Origin: Leptospiraceae bacterium
GTDB lineage: Bacteria > Spirochaetota > Leptospiria > Leptospirales > Leptospiraceae
Length of the DNA stretch: 64,000 nt
NCBI GenBank assembly: GCA_016708435.1
Contig: JADJFV010000001.1
Span: 620,001-684,000 of the forward strand
Direction: 5' to 3'
Numbering within the stretch: position 1 is the first letter of the stretch; every line of letters begins with the position of its first letter. The notes below the pieces were generated by a model. That model was given only the letters and a program-made list of their open reading frames with translations. It did not search any database and had not been told where the DNA came from. The position numbers were made by a program, and so were the translations under genes. Shown here one piece after another: positions 26,500 to 35,815 of this stretch.

Positions 26500-28458
26500 T
26501 CAACTATGATACTTCTTCTTATCTTCGATGATTGTAGCAACTACGGAAGGATCGGCTAATGTGGATATGTCGCCAAGACCATCAAATTCATTTGCAGCAA
26601 TCTTACGTAAGATTCGACGCATGATTTTTCCTGAACGTGTTTTAGGAAGACTAGGAGCCCAATGAATTATATCGGGACGAGCAATCTTACTAATCATCTT
26701 CTCTACAGTAGCAAGTAACTCTTTTTTCAATTCATCATTTGTAGTGATTCCATTTTTAACAGTCACATAAACATAAATACCCTGACCTTTGATGTCATGC
26801 GGATAACCAACAACTGCCGCTTCTGCTACCGATTTATGAGCAACAAGTGCGCTCTCTATTTCAGCCGTTCCAATTCTATGCCCGGAAACATTTAATACAT
26901 CATCCACACGACCGGTTATCCAATAGTATCCGTCCTTATCACGACGAGCCCCATCTCCAGTAAAATACAATCCTTTGAACTGAGAAAAGTAAGTTGCCTT
27001 AAATCGCTTAGGATCTCCGTATACTCCGCGCATCATAGAAGGCCAGGGAGATTCAATGCATAGATTTCCACTAACCTCTCCTTTGTCGGTGATCTTCTTT
27101 CCTTCATTGTCAACTAGAATAGGCTTGACTCCAAAGAAAGGAAGTGTTGCAGAACCAGGCTTAGTCGCAATTGCTCCGGGGAGTGGAGTAATTAAAATTG
27201 AGCCTGTTTCTGTTTGCCAATAGGTATCGACTATTGGACATTTGCCTTTACCAATATTCTTACTATACCACTCCCATGCTTCTGGATTGATTGGCTCACC
27301 TACTGTTCCCAAAAGCCGAAGTGATTTGAGTGAATGTTTTTCTATATGAGAAGTTCCTTCTTTGGCTAACGCGCGTATGGCGGTAGGTGCTGTATAAAAT
27401 ACATTTACGCTGTATTTGTCTATCACTTCCCAAAATCGACCGGGATTTGGAAAGGTAGGAACTCCTTCGAACATGATAGATGTTGCTCCATTAGAAAGAG
27501 GTCCGTATAAGATGTAGCTATGTCCTGTTATCCACCCAATGTCTGCCGTGCACCAGAATGTATCTTCTGGTTTGTGATCGAACACATAATGAAAAGTTAA
27601 ATTTGCTCCTAGCAGATAACCGGCAGTAGTATGCAACACGCCTTTTGGTTTACCTGTAGAGCCAGATGTATAAAGAATAAAGAGCGGATCTTCTGCATCT
27701 GCTTTGTATGGCTCACAAACACTAGAAGAATTTCTCATTAGGTAATGCCACCAATGATCTCTACCTTCTTGCCAATTCAAATCTCCTTCCATTCCAGTGC
27801 GCTTAACAACGATTACGTTCTTGACTTTCGTATGTGACTTATCTAGTGCCTGGTCAATGTTCTTCTTAATGTCAATGAATTTACCGCCGCGATAACCACC
27901 ATCTGATGTTACAATTAAACTTGGTTTACAATCTTCAATTCTTCCAATCAGTGACTCCGGAGAAAAACCTCCAAAGACAATAGAATGAATGGCACCTATT
28001 CGCGTGCAAGCAAGGGCAGATACAGCAAGCTCAGGAACCATCGGAAGGTAAATGAGAACACGATCTCCCTTCTTAACGCCTTGCGACTTTAGAACGTTTG
28101 CGAATTTACAAACGTCGCGATGTAGTTCCTGATAGGTTAGAGTTTTAGATTCCTCACCACTATCACTTTCCCAAATAATCGCGGCTTTGTTTTTTAGAGA
28201 GGAGTCAAGATGTCTGTCAAGGCAATTGTAGGATACGTTTAATTTGCCGCCTTCAAACCATTTTACTTTTCCTTCGGCAAAATTCTCTGATAGAATTTTC
28301 TTCGGTGGGTTAAACCATGTTAGACGCTCTGCCTGTTTCTTCCAAAATGTCTGCGGTGATTTAATGGACTCGTTGTATAATTTCTGGTATTCTTTTAGGT
28401 TTAGGTTTGCTGATTTTATAAATTCTTTCGGTGGTTGTATAAATCTTTCTTTTGCCAT
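26500..28458 (-). CDS. acs: Acetyl-CoA synthetase
   Basis: A full-length 652-residue acyl-adenylating enzyme. It makes acetyl-CoA from acetate, ATP and CoA via acetyl-AMP. Key motifs are the P-loop YTSGSTGKPKG, the DTYWQTETG motif, GRVDDVLNVSGHRIGTAEIE at the hinge and PKTRSGKIMRRILRKI with the catalytic Lys, usually controlled by acetylation. Leptospires live on fatty acids, so acetate recycling fits. It is divergent from lepB with 168 bases between them and is monocistronic. Confidence 0.96.
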   Translation of the reverse strand: MAKERFIQPPKEFIKSANLNLKEYQKLYNESIKSPQTFWKKQAERLTWFNPPKKILSENFAEGKVKWFEGGKLNVSYNCLDRHLDSSLKNKAAIIWESDSGEESKTLTYQELHRDVCKFANVLKSQGVKKGDRVLIYLPMVPELAVSALACTRIGAIHSIVFGGFSPESLIGRIEDCKPSLIVTSDGGYRGGKFIDIKKNIDQALDKSHTKVKNVIVVKRTGMEGDLNWQEGRDHWWHYLMRNSSSVCEPYKADAEDPLFILYTSGSTGKPKGVLHTTAGYLLGANLTFHYVFDHKPEDTFWCTADIGWITGHSYILYGPLSNGATSIMFEGVPTFPNPGRFWEVIDKYSVNVFYTAPTAIRALAKEGTSHIEKHSLKSLRLLGTVGEPINPEAWEWYSKNIGKGKCPIVDTYWQTETGSILITPLPGAIATKPGSATLPFFGVKPILVDNEGKKITDKGEVSGNLCIESPWPSMMRGVYGDPKRFKATYFSQFKGLYFTGDGARRDKDGYYWITGRVDDVLNVSGHRIGTAEIESALVAHKSVAEAAVVGYPHDIKGQGIYVYVTVKNGITTNDELKKELLATVEKMISKIARPDIIHWAPSLPKTRSGKIMRRILRKIAANEFDGLGDISTLADPSVVATIIEDKKKYHS

Positions 28459-28626
28459 TTTGCTTACCTTTGATTTTTGTATTGGAATGAAGTTTTATTT
28501 CAAAATCGTTTTCATACTCCTATCTGTCAAGAGTAGATTTTTTCATCAAAAAATTGCGCTACACTAAAAAAAGAAATTCACAGAATAAGGGCTTCAAAAT
28601 CTTATACAACCAATGGTAATTAATGT

Positions 28627-29730
28627 ATGACTCAAAAGAGTAAAGAAACCGAAAAGCAGTCCTCCAATCAGTCCCAATCCTTTTTAGCATCCCTAGGTTC
28701 CCTTGCGTTTATTATCATTTTAGTATTTGCTTTTAAATCATCTATCTTGGACGCAAACAATATTCCTTCTGGCTCGATGATTCCAACTTTAAAGATTGGA
28801 GACTTCCTTTTCGTAAACAAAATGCGTTATTCTCTAAGGATGCCATTTACCGAAAAAGAACTTTATCGCTTTGATGATCCCAAACGTGGTGATATCGTCA
28901 CCTTTGCTCCACCGAATCGAGATAAAATTCGCGCCCTATTGATAGCACTCGGATTGAGTCCAGAATTATCTGCCTACATTCCTCCAGCAATCGAGGAAAA
29001 CTACATCGAGACAAACGCTCCACAAAGATACTTTGGGCTTGGAAATATGTTCTCGAAAAGATTTGTAAAACGAGTTATTGGTCTACCCGGAGATACAATT
29101 CGCCTAAGCCAAACACAAATGAAAGCAAATCGCGGCGACCTAGTCAGTTATACATTCATAGAATACAAAGAAAAAGGCGCTAATAGTTTTACAAGCTACA
29201 ATCCTCAAATTCATCCAGCCGAAAAAGAACTTTCTGATTTAGACAATGTCAATGCTATCGGCAAATCCTTGTTTGTCGAAAACAAGAGAGATTTCAAGCA
29301 TTTCATAATAGAAGGCTCACATGTAGGAAGCTATACTTTTTTTGAGCACTGTTCTCGAAATGGCGGAGTCTGCAAAATTCCAGAAGGCTATTACATGGTT
29401 ATGGGGGACAATCGAGATGATTCAAGTGACTCTCGTTTCTGGGGACTTGTGAAGCGTGAGGATATTCTTGGTAAGGCGCTTATTATTTATTTTTCAATCA
29501 ACTGGAAAGACTACACCTGCATGTATAAGAGTAGCGTAGAAAATATTGAAACTGATCCATATCACGAAGAGAAATACGAGAACGAAGAATTATTTAAACA
29601 CTGTCATATTTCAGAAATCGATCGCTCCATGATGAATGAATCTTTGCTCGGATGGCTCGACAGAACTTTGCGTTATCGTATCTGGCGCATGGATATTCGT
29701 TGGAAGCGCATTGGGCGCATTTTAGAGTGA
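28627..29730 (+). CDS. lepB: Signal peptidase I
   Basis: The 367-residue protein has an N-terminal transmembrane helix (about 22-40) and the LepB motifs IPSGSMIPTL (catalytic Ser50), KRGDIVTF, FVKRVIGLPGDTI (catalytic Lys) and MGDNRDDSSDSRFWG. It removes signal peptides from exported proteins at the inner membrane. It is longer than most, with insertions between the Ser and Lys boxes and a C-terminal extension beyond SRFWG. The final codons overlap the start of the AtpZ-like gene in a GTGA overlap. Confidence 0.94.
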   Translation: MTQKSKETEKQSSNQSQSFLASLGSLAFIIILVFAFKSSILDANNIPSGSMIPTLKIGDFLFVNKMRYSLRMPFTEKELYRFDDPKRGDIVTFAPPNRDKIRALLIALGLSPELSAYIPPAIEENYIETNAPQRYFGLGNMFSKRFVKRVIGLPGDTIRLSQTQMKANRGDLVSYTFIEYKEKGANSFTSYNPQIHPAEKELSDLDNVNAIGKSLFVENKRDFKHFIIEGSHVGSYTFFEHCSRNGGVCKIPEGYYMVMGDNRDDSSDSRFWGLVKREDILGKALIIYFSINWKDYTCMYKSSVENIETDPYHEEKYENEELFKHCHISEIDRSMMNESLLGWLDRTLRYRIWRMDIRWKRIGRILE

Positions 29731-29924
29731 ACCTCTGGGAACTGTCTAGCCTCGGCATCGAGTTTGCATTCATCTTCGTAGGCTCTGTTCTACTTGGAAA
29801 TTATCTAGATGAAAAATTGAATACTTCTCCCTGGGGATTATTGCTATTTGCCGTTCTTGGATTTTCTTTTGCCATCTACTATATCGTCTATCGTGCCAAT
29901 AAAGTAAACTCAGACGACAAATAA
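29727..29924 (+). CDS. AtpZ/AtpI-like small membrane protein
   Basis: The start chosen is the GTG at 29727, overlapping the lepB stop (GTGA); an upstream ATG would read antisense-like lepB sequence in another frame. The 65-residue product has two transmembrane segments (LSSLGIEFAFIFVGSVLLG and WGLLLFAVLGFSFAIYYIV) around a YLDEKLNTSPW turn. This fits the AtpZ/AtpI family, which helps assemble or charges with Mg the F0F1 ATP synthase. No atp genes lie nearby, so the link is by family only. Translational coupling to lepB is inferred. Confidence 0.7.
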   Translation: MNLWELSSLGIEFAFIFVGSVLLGNYLDEKLNTSPWGLLLFAVLGFSFAIYYIVYRANKVNSDDK

Positions 29925-30192
29925 TAGCATTCTCAACCAATTCGGAAACAATTAGCTTAGAATCAAGCCTAGTAACGCCATGCCTTATCTTAAATAACTT
30001 TACTATATATTTATGCAGAAAACTCTACGAGCGCAAAGAAATTAATACTGCTTGCATACATTAATTCGAATCTTCTCTGTAAAGAGAAAACATAATGGTT
30101 TGACTCAATTCTTTTTCGAAAATGAAATAAATAAGAAGAGAAAAGTTTTAAGGAAATAATAACTTGACTTTAGAAATAAGAGTTGGAAGCAA

Positions 30193-32118
30193 ATGAATTT
30201 TTTAAAAAGACATTCGAGAAAACCTTTTTTAAGTAAGATTAGTTCTTATATAGAAAACTCTGTTTCTCAATTATTACTGGCAATTTTAGTTGGAATAAAT
30301 TTATTTGCGACGAATATTTCTGCTAGCGAAACAGCACTCGATGTGGGAAAATTAAACAGTGACTCGATACCATTGACTCCATACATTTCCATTTTAGAAG
30401 ATCCCAGCCACAATTTATCTATTACTGATATTCAAAAAGCGGAATATAGTTTTCAATTCAAAAACACCTTTTCCTCGTCGAATGCACTTAATTTAGGTTA
30501 TTCGCGCTCTGCGTATTGGCTTCGTTTTGAATTAACAAATCCAAGTGAAAAATCTTTGGAGAGGATACTTGAAATTAGCTACTCTCGCATTGCCCACATT
30601 CATTTCTACCAGCCATTAACCAATGGAATTTATAATTCAATCCTAACTGGTAATGCCGCTCCTTTTCCTTCTCGTCCACATCCAAATCGATTCTTTGTAT
30701 TTCCAATTGCAGTGCCTGCTCATTCAGTGCAGATTTATTTTATTAGAATTGAATCTCCTACAGACCTACTCATTCCCGCAAAACTTTGGGATCCGCACGC
30801 ATATGAGATTTACGAGAGAAATGATTATTTGACTCAAGCTTGGTATTTTGGAATGGCATCTGCAATGGTATTTTTTAACTTACTAATTTTTCTTACCTTA
30901 TGGGATCTCGTTTACTTATTATATATCTCATTTGTAACAAGTGCTGCCATTACTCTAGCCGCGCAAAATGGATTAGCAAAAGAATTTCTCTGGCAAAACT
31001 CAATGTTCTGGTCAGAAATAGATTCAATGGTAGGTTACTGTATTTCTTTACTCACTCTATTGCTATTTATGCGGCAAATGCTAAATACCTGGAAAATTAT
31101 TCCCAAAATCGACTTAGCTATTAAAACACAAATAGGGTTACTTCTGATTAGTCCCATTGGCTTAATTACTTCATTTCAGACATTTATTAAACCGGTTATA
31201 CTACTTTGCCTTATCACAATTATAATGGTAATAAGCACAAGCGCTCTCTGTTCCATAAAACGACAACGGAGTGCCTATTTCTTTGTTGTTGCATTTTTAA
31301 TGCTGTGCGTAGGTGGCATAATGATGATTATGCGCAGCTTTGGACTCATTGCAAGTAATGTAATTTCAACCAATGGATTGCAATTTGGTTCTGCATTAGA
31401 AATGCTTTTATTAGGTCTAGCTTTAGCAGATCGTTTTAATAACATCCGCAAAGAAAAAGAAAAAGCGCAAAAAGAAGCACTCGAAGCACAAAACTTATTA
31501 CTCGAGAATCTGAAATCTCAGGAGAGGTTATTAAAAGAAAGAGTAGAAGAGCGCACAATAGCACTTTCAAAAAGTAACTCTGCCCTTGTAGCGGCTAACG
31601 TCGAATTAGAAGAAAAAAGATTACAGTTAGAACAGCTTGCTGTAACAGACAGGCTAACAGGACTTTACAATCGATTTATGCTTGATCATGTTTTGGAAAC
31701 CGAGCTATATCGAAGCCAATACCATTCCAGTCAATTCACTTTAGTGTTACTCGATATAGACCATTTTAAATTAGTGAATGATAATTATGGTCACCCAGTG
31801 GGAGACCAAGTTCTTGTAGAGTTTGCACGTTTGCTTACAAATAATGTTCGACACATAGACATTACCGGTCGATGGGGTGGAGAGGAATTTCTTATAATTT
31901 GCCGCAACACAGAAATGGTTACAGCCAGAACGTTAGTAGAAACATTGCGCGATCGAATATCGCAACATACCTTTCCTGTCATAGGAAGTAAAACATCTAG
32001 TTTTGGAATCACTGAGTATAAAAAAGGAGACTCAATTATGCAAATGATGTCTCGCGTAGATAAAGCCCTTTATCGCGCCAAAAGAGCCGGACGAAATCGC
32101 ATTGAATGCGAGATATGA
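30193..32118 (+). CDS. 7TM-DISM receptor with GGDEF diguanylate cyclase
   Basis: The 641-residue protein has an N-terminal export helix, an extracytoplasmic 7TMR-DISM extracellular domain (FSSSNALNLGYSRSAYWLRF is typical), a seven-helix membrane region (about 215-410), a coiled coil and a GGDEF domain at the C-terminus. The active site is GGEEF (GRWGGEEFLIICRN), so it should make cyclic di-GMP from GTP. The RHID motif upstream matches an inhibitory I-site RxxD. The input ligand is unknown; DISM domains often bind carbohydrates. It is monocistronic. Confidence 0.9.
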   Translation: MNFLKRHSRKPFLSKISSYIENSVSQLLLAILVGINLFATNISASETALDVGKLNSDSIPLTPYISILEDPSHNLSITDIQKAEYSFQFKNTFSSSNALNLGYSRSAYWLRFELTNPSEKSLERILEISYSRIAHIHFYQPLTNGIYNSILTGNAAPFPSRPHPNRFFVFPIAVPAHSVQIYFIRIESPTDLLIPAKLWDPHAYEIYERNDYLTQAWYFGMASAMVFFNLLIFLTLWDLVYLLYISFVTSAAITLAAQNGLAKEFLWQNSMFWSEIDSMVGYCISLLTLLLFMRQMLNTWKIIPKIDLAIKTQIGLLLISPIGLITSFQTFIKPVILLCLITIIMVISTSALCSIKRQRSAYFFVVAFLMLCVGGIMMIMRSFGLIASNVISTNGLQFGSALEMLLLGLALADRFNNIRKEKEKAQKEALEAQNLLLENLKSQERLLKERVEERTIALSKSNSALVAANVELEEKRLQLEQLAVTDRLTGLYNRFMLDHVLETELYRSQYHSSQFTLVLLDIDHFKLVNDNYGHPVGDQVLVEFARLLTNNVRHIDITGRWGGEEFLIICRNTEMVTARTLVETLRDRISQHTFPVIGSKTSSFGITEYKKGDSIMQMMSRVDKALYRAKRAGRNRIECEI

Positions 32119-32166
32119 CTTTTTAGTAATGGATAAATTTATTCGGTAAAAATAGAAAGTAAAATT

Positions 32167-32628
32167 ATGAGTAAAATTCAATATAACCTTTCAATCCTAG
32201 AAGCAGAGCTAATACATATTAATCTCATATTACCATTATTTAACAAATACAGAAAGTTCTACGAAGTAGAAAATAGACCAGAAGACGCAAAAGCATTTAT
32301 CCAAGAGAGAATAGAGAAAAATCAATCCAAGATTTTCTTGGCGATGCAAGAAGAAAAGGCAATCGGATTCACGCAATTATATCCTTCCTTTTCATCCCTA
32401 TCTCTTAAATCAGTCTGGATATTAAATGATTTATACGTAGACGAAGACTTTCGTAAGCAAGGCGTGGGAAAATTGCTATTAGACGCAGCAAAAGATTTTG
32501 CAGTCAAGACAAAAAGCAAAGGTCTTACTCTTTCTACAGGAATACAAAACGAAGCAGCACAAAGCCTCTATGAAGAATACGGCTTCATTCGCAATGAACA
32601 TTTCTATGAATACTTTTTGTTTTTCTAA
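32167..32628 (+). CDS. GNAT-family N-acetyltransferase
   Basis: A 153-residue acetyltransferase with the GNAT fold: strands around AMQEEKAIGFTQLYP, then VWILNDLYVDEDFRKQGVGK and LLLDAAKDFA, and a C-terminal LSTGIQNEAAQSLYEEYGF. The R/Q-x-x-G-x-G/A acetyl-CoA loop is FRKQGVGK. The acceptor substrate is unknown. It precedes the SnoaL-like gene by 94 bases, upstream of the accessory block, and is on the opposite strand from that block. Confidence 0.88.
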   Translation: MSKIQYNLSILEAELIHINLILPLFNKYRKFYEVENRPEDAKAFIQERIEKNQSKIFLAMQEEKAIGFTQLYPSFSSLSLKSVWILNDLYVDEDFRKQGVGKLLLDAAKDFAVKTKSKGLTLSTGIQNEAAQSLYEEYGFIRNEHFYEYFLFF

Positions 32629-32722
32629 TATTATTCTTAAGTTGACAGCATTAGTAGCAAGGTTCACAATCAATAAAAGGATTTTAAATTAACCTTAATC
32701 AGATTTAAGAAGGATGCATCCA

Positions 32723-33112
32723 ATGAGCCTGGAAGATAACAAACAAATCGTTCGAAATTACTTTGAATTCATTAACAAAAAAGAGAATCAAAGTGCTTTT
32801 GATTTGCTAAGTGATGATATAAATTGGTGGATTTTAGGTAGCACAAAAGTTTCGGGGACCAAAGACAAGCGGCTAATCACTCTTGGCTTCAAAATGATTC
32901 AACGTGCATTTGAACACATTGAATTTATCTTACATGATTTCACTGCAGAAGAAAATCGCGTTGCCGTTACAGCGGAGTCAAAAGGTAAACATTCAAACGG
33001 GAAAGAGTATAACAACCATTACCATTTTCTTTTCACAATCGAAAATGGTAAGGTTATTAAAGTTAAAGAATATCTAGATACAGAACATGCTTCTTGGATC
33101 GATGCAAAGTGA
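32723..33112 (+). CDS. SnoaL/NTF2-like protein
   Basis: The start at 32723 has a well-placed AAGGA; the upstream ATG at 32714 is too close to it. The 129-residue protein has the compact alpha+beta cone of SnoaL-like proteins: IVRNYFEFINKKENQSAFDLL, a strand DINWWILG, and HYHFLFTIENGKVIKVKEYL. Such proteins bind small ligands and sometimes catalyse isomerisation; the ligand is unknown. It is convergent with the DoxX gene and lies just outside the ArsR-headed block. Confidence 0.75.
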   Translation: MSLEDNKQIVRNYFEFINKKENQSAFDLLSDDINWWILGSTKVSGTKDKRLITLGFKMIQRAFEHIEFILHDFTAEENRVAVTAESKGKHSNGKEYNNHYHFLFTIENGKVIKVKEYLDTEHASWIDAK

Positions 33113-33116
33113 TATA

Positions 33117-33493
33117 CTACTTTGCTACGAATAATGTCTTGTAGCTCTCTCTATGATTGTAGGCTAAGAATGAGTTTGCGAAAACTAAAAAAATTCCCAC
33201 CGGTAAACCTTGCATATCCAGAAATAAATGAACTAATAAAATATTTACTATGATCGGCGCAATCACCACTGTAGCAAGAGGAACAAATCTTCCTGACAGA
33301 AACATGATTCCACAGATAAGCTCGATTACCTTCACTGTAGGCATCATATAAATCGATGCTTCTAATCCATCATTAAAAACTTTCATTGCACCCATTTGCT
33401 CTGGTGGTGTAATGAGCTTAAACAAAAAGTAATTGAGCCAAATAGGAATAACGCCCCCATTAAACTTCTTACAACTATCACTGCTATTTTCAT
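33117..33493 (-). pseudogene. DoxX-family membrane protein, single frameshift
   Basis: An ATG at 33493 with a strong AGGAG site starts MKIAVIVVRSLMGALFLFGS, the typical first helix of DoxX. The frame then runs into a stop within about 33 codons. The continuation NYFLFKLITPPEQ through two more helices (VKVIELICGIMFLSG, LATVVIAPIIVNILL) is in the next frame and ends at 33117. The switch sits at an A5 run (33424-33428); one extra base there would restore a normal 120-130 residue DoxX. DoxX proteins are small four-helix membrane proteins, some linked to thiol/quinone redox. It is the last gene of the ArsR-headed block. Confidence 0.7.
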
Positions 33494-33598
33494 AAATTAA
33501 TCTCCTAAAATTTATTCTTTTTTTATCGCTAAAAATTTTGAACCAACAACTTTTCCTTCGTATGCAGTCTTAAATAACATTTATAATTCAAATTTTTT

Positions 33599-34060
33599 TT
33601 AAGCTTCATTATATGCTTTTTCCAGTGGAGCAACTTCCAGTTTTATCATTTCCATCATGGCATCCATTACAGCCTTTACTTTTGTCGGATTAGAGTCGTT
33701 GATAAGTTCCATGAAACGTCTTGGAACAATTTGCCAAGTTAAACCGAATGGATCAGTAATCCAACCACACTGCATTGGTTTTGCACCCGCACTGATAAGC
33801 TTATTCCAATATTCATCGACTTCTTCTTGATCCTCACAGTTAACAAAAAGAGAAAAACCATTTGAAAACTGGAAATAGGAACCGCCGTTGTATCCCATAA
33901 AATTTTGACCGCCGATTACGAATTCCGCTGAAGTAATTGGACCTTCCTTACCATTGCGCGCAACGTTCTTTATTTCTGAATCAGGGAAGGTTGAAGTGTA
34001 GAATTCTATTGCAGCCTCAAGTTGATCATTAAACATGAGGAAGGGTGTAATTTTAGACAT
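33599..34060 (-). CDS. PhnB-like VOC protein
   Basis: Starting at the ATG at 34060 behind its own ribosome site (AAAGGAGACAACT), the protein has 153 residues. It shows the VOC/PhnB (3-dmu-9 type) pattern: ITPFLMFNDQLEAAIEFYTS, GGQNFMGYNGG, FSLFVNCEDQEEVDEYWNKL and GWITDPFGLTWQIVP. Enzymatic activity is uncertain. It reads through in frame from the preceding reductase gene, but only because that gene carries a frameshift; it is a separate gene. Confidence 0.82.
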   Translation of the reverse strand: MSKITPFLMFNDQLEAAIEFYTSTFPDSEIKNVARNGKEGPITSAEFVIGGQNFMGYNGGSYFQFSNGFSLFVNCEDQEEVDEYWNKLISAGAKPMQCGWITDPFGLTWQIVPRRFMELINDSNPTKVKAVMDAMMEMIKLEVAPLEKAYNEA

Positions 34061-34071
34061 AGTTGTCTCCT

Positions 34072-34636
34072 TTATATTTTTGTATTTTTTTTGTAGTGCA
34101 ATGCAATGACACCAGTTTGAAATTTTTTCGTACTGATGAGATCGAGCTTGAAGACTATTTTTAGATTGAAATGTTTCAAATAACCTCGGACCTTTTCCGG
34201 CAACGATTGGTTGAACTACAAAATGGTATTCGTCAATCAAACCAAGATCGGACAATTGGGAAGCTATACTCAAACTTCCTACTGCGATATCTTTGCCAGG
34301 TTTATTTTTCAAAGCGATCAATTCTTCTGCGATGTTTCCGCGAACGATTCTTGTTTTGTTTTCGGAAACTTCTTTTAATGTCGTTGAGAATACTAATAAA
34401 TCAAGAGAGTCAAATACACGAGCAAATTCATTGCTAGACTCATCATCTGATTGGCTCTTAGCAACATCTGGCCAGTAAGGCACCATCAATTGGTATGTTT
34501 TTCGACCATAGAGAATAACATCTGTTTTCCGCAACAGTTCAGTAAAATAGTTGTGCAATTCTGCATCAGCAATCCCATCTTCATGGCTACAATATCCGTC
34601 TGCAGTAATATTGATTCCAAAAACTACTTTTCTCAT
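34072..34636 (-). pseudogene. RibD C-terminal/DHFR-like reductase, single frameshift
   Basis: The gene starts MRKVVFGINITADGYCSHED with a strong AAGGAG site and holds the RibD C-terminal (dihydrofolate-reductase-like) fold: VILYGRKTYQLM, DLLVFSTTL, DIAVGSLSIASQLSDLGLID and VVAGKGPRLF. Near a T5 run (34158-34162) the frame shifts. In the neighbouring frame the natural C-terminus TKKFQTGVIALHYKKNTK followed by a stop at 34072 is visible. Without correction it runs on into the next VOC gene, giving a false 345-residue fusion. It may be a sequencing error or a real lesion. Related genes at 35147 and 38390 are intact. Confidence 0.75.
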
Positions 34637-35157
34637 ATTTCTCCTTGCTGAAATGAATGGAGCAATTCATCCAGTCCCTCCATTGCAATTGTTAAACCTT
34701 CTTTGAATCCCATTTGTATGATTGCTTCAAGTTGTGTTAAGTCATCATAGCTAATTAGGATTTCTACCAAGGTGCCTTTTTCTATTTTATTAAATTTTGT
34801 ATTCCAGTTTGATTTCGGTAATTCATTGTTTACCTCTCCATTTGCATCACAAAAACCATCTTCTAAAGTAAAATTTTTTTGATTTTGTATAGACAGGTAT
34901 TTGGCGAATGACCAGTGCTCTTCTCCTTCTGGTCCAACCATAGCATAGAGCCAAACTCCACCTTCTCTAAAGTCCATAGATTTTGTTTTTGTCTTCCATG
35001 GTTTTGGTGCCCACCATTGATCCAGAATTTCGCTTTTTGTAAATGCATCCCATACTAAAGGGAGTGGTGCGGCAAATTCTCTTTTCACGATGATCGCATT
35101 ATTACTCTTATCCACAACAAAATTCATAAGTAATCTAATAGGCATTTTATTTACCAT
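34633..35157 (-). CDS. SRPBCC/AHSA1-like protein
   Basis: This 174-residue protein contains the START-like AHSA1 core: AIIVKREFAAPLPLVWDAFT, ILDQWWAPKPWKTKTKSMDF and REGGVWLYAMVGPEGEEHW. The first about 15 residues may be non-coding, since no ribosome site precedes the first ATG; Met11 is an alternative. AHSA1-like folds bind hydrophobic ligands, and most bacterial members lack known substrates. It overlaps the reductase genes on both sides (11 and 4 bases), which supports one coupled transcript. Confidence 0.82.
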   Translation of the reverse strand: MVNKMPIRLLMNFVVDKSNNAIIVKREFAAPLPLVWDAFTKSEILDQWWAPKPWKTKTKSMDFREGGVWLYAMVGPEGEEHWSFAKYLSIQNQKNFTLEDGFCDANGEVNNELPKSNWNTKFNKIEKGTLVEILISYDDLTQLEAIIQMGFKEGLTIAMEGLDELLHSFQQGEI

Positions 35158-35803
35158 TTTTTGTTATAATAATATGCATTGCTGCTTCAGAGGGTTTATG
35201 CTCTTTTATTTGATAACCAAGATCTGCCAAATCAATTCCATAAAAAAGATTTTCTCCTTTTCCTAAAAGCACCGGTGATACTGCTAAATGCATTTCGTCG
35301 ATTAATTTCTTTTGTAGATATTGGCGAATTGTATTTACTCCCCCACCGATACGAACATCTTTACCGTTAGCCGCTATTTTGGCTTTTTGTAATGCTACTT
35401 CAATTCCCTCAGTGATAAAATGAAAAGTAGTTCCTCCCTCCATAACAATAGGCGATCTAGCATGGTTTGTTAATACGAAGACGTCGCAGTGATACGGAGG
35501 ATTATCTCCCCACCATCCCTTCCACTCTTCATCTTTCCATTCCCCACGAATGGGACCGAACATATTTCGTCCAAGAATCCAGGCTCCAATGTTTTCAAAT
35601 CCTTTAACAGCAAAATCATTATCAATTCCCATGGTGCCTTCCTGTTTATTGCCTCCATGCATTTTTTGAAATGATTGAGTTGGAAAAACCCATTCATGCA
35701 AAGCCATCCCCCCCATACCCAATGGATTTTCCAAACTTTGATTTGGTCCCGCTCCATATCCGTCAGCCGAAAGTGAAAAACATAAAACTTTTAGTTTACT
35801 CAT
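35147..35803 (-). CDS. RibD C-terminal/DHFR-like reductase
   Basis: A 218-residue intact member of the DHFR-like family: KVLCFSLSADGYGAGPNQSL, GAWILGRNMFGPIRGEWKDE, DVFVLTNHARSPI and KDVRIGGGVNTIRQYLQKKL, then MHLAVSPVLLGKGENLF. These proteins bind NADPH by family resemblance; the substrate is unknown. It overlaps the following SRPBCC gene by 11 bases and lies 12 bases downstream of the VOC gene, so they are co-transcribed. Confidence 0.85.
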   Translation of the reverse strand: MSKLKVLCFSLSADGYGAGPNQSLENPLGMGGMALHEWVFPTQSFQKMHGGNKQEGTMGIDNDFAVKGFENIGAWILGRNMFGPIRGEWKDEEWKGWWGDNPPYHCDVFVLTNHARSPIVMEGGTTFHFITEGIEVALQKAKIAANGKDVRIGGGVNTIRQYLQKKLIDEMHLAVSPVLLGKGENLFYGIDLADLGYQIKEHKPSEAAMHIIITKNGK

Positions 35804-35815
35804 TCTTATTATCCT

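Noticed and set aside
30000..30192. Hairpin-rich gap before the GGDEF gene as a cyclic di-GMP riboswitch
   Set aside because: No conserved riboswitch core could be recognised; the stretch is simply AT-rich.
33599..34636. A single 345-residue reductase-VOC fusion enzyme
   Set aside because: The internal VOC part has its own strong ribosome site and ATG, and the reductase's natural C-terminus and stop are visible in the next frame. The fusion is created by a single-base frameshift.
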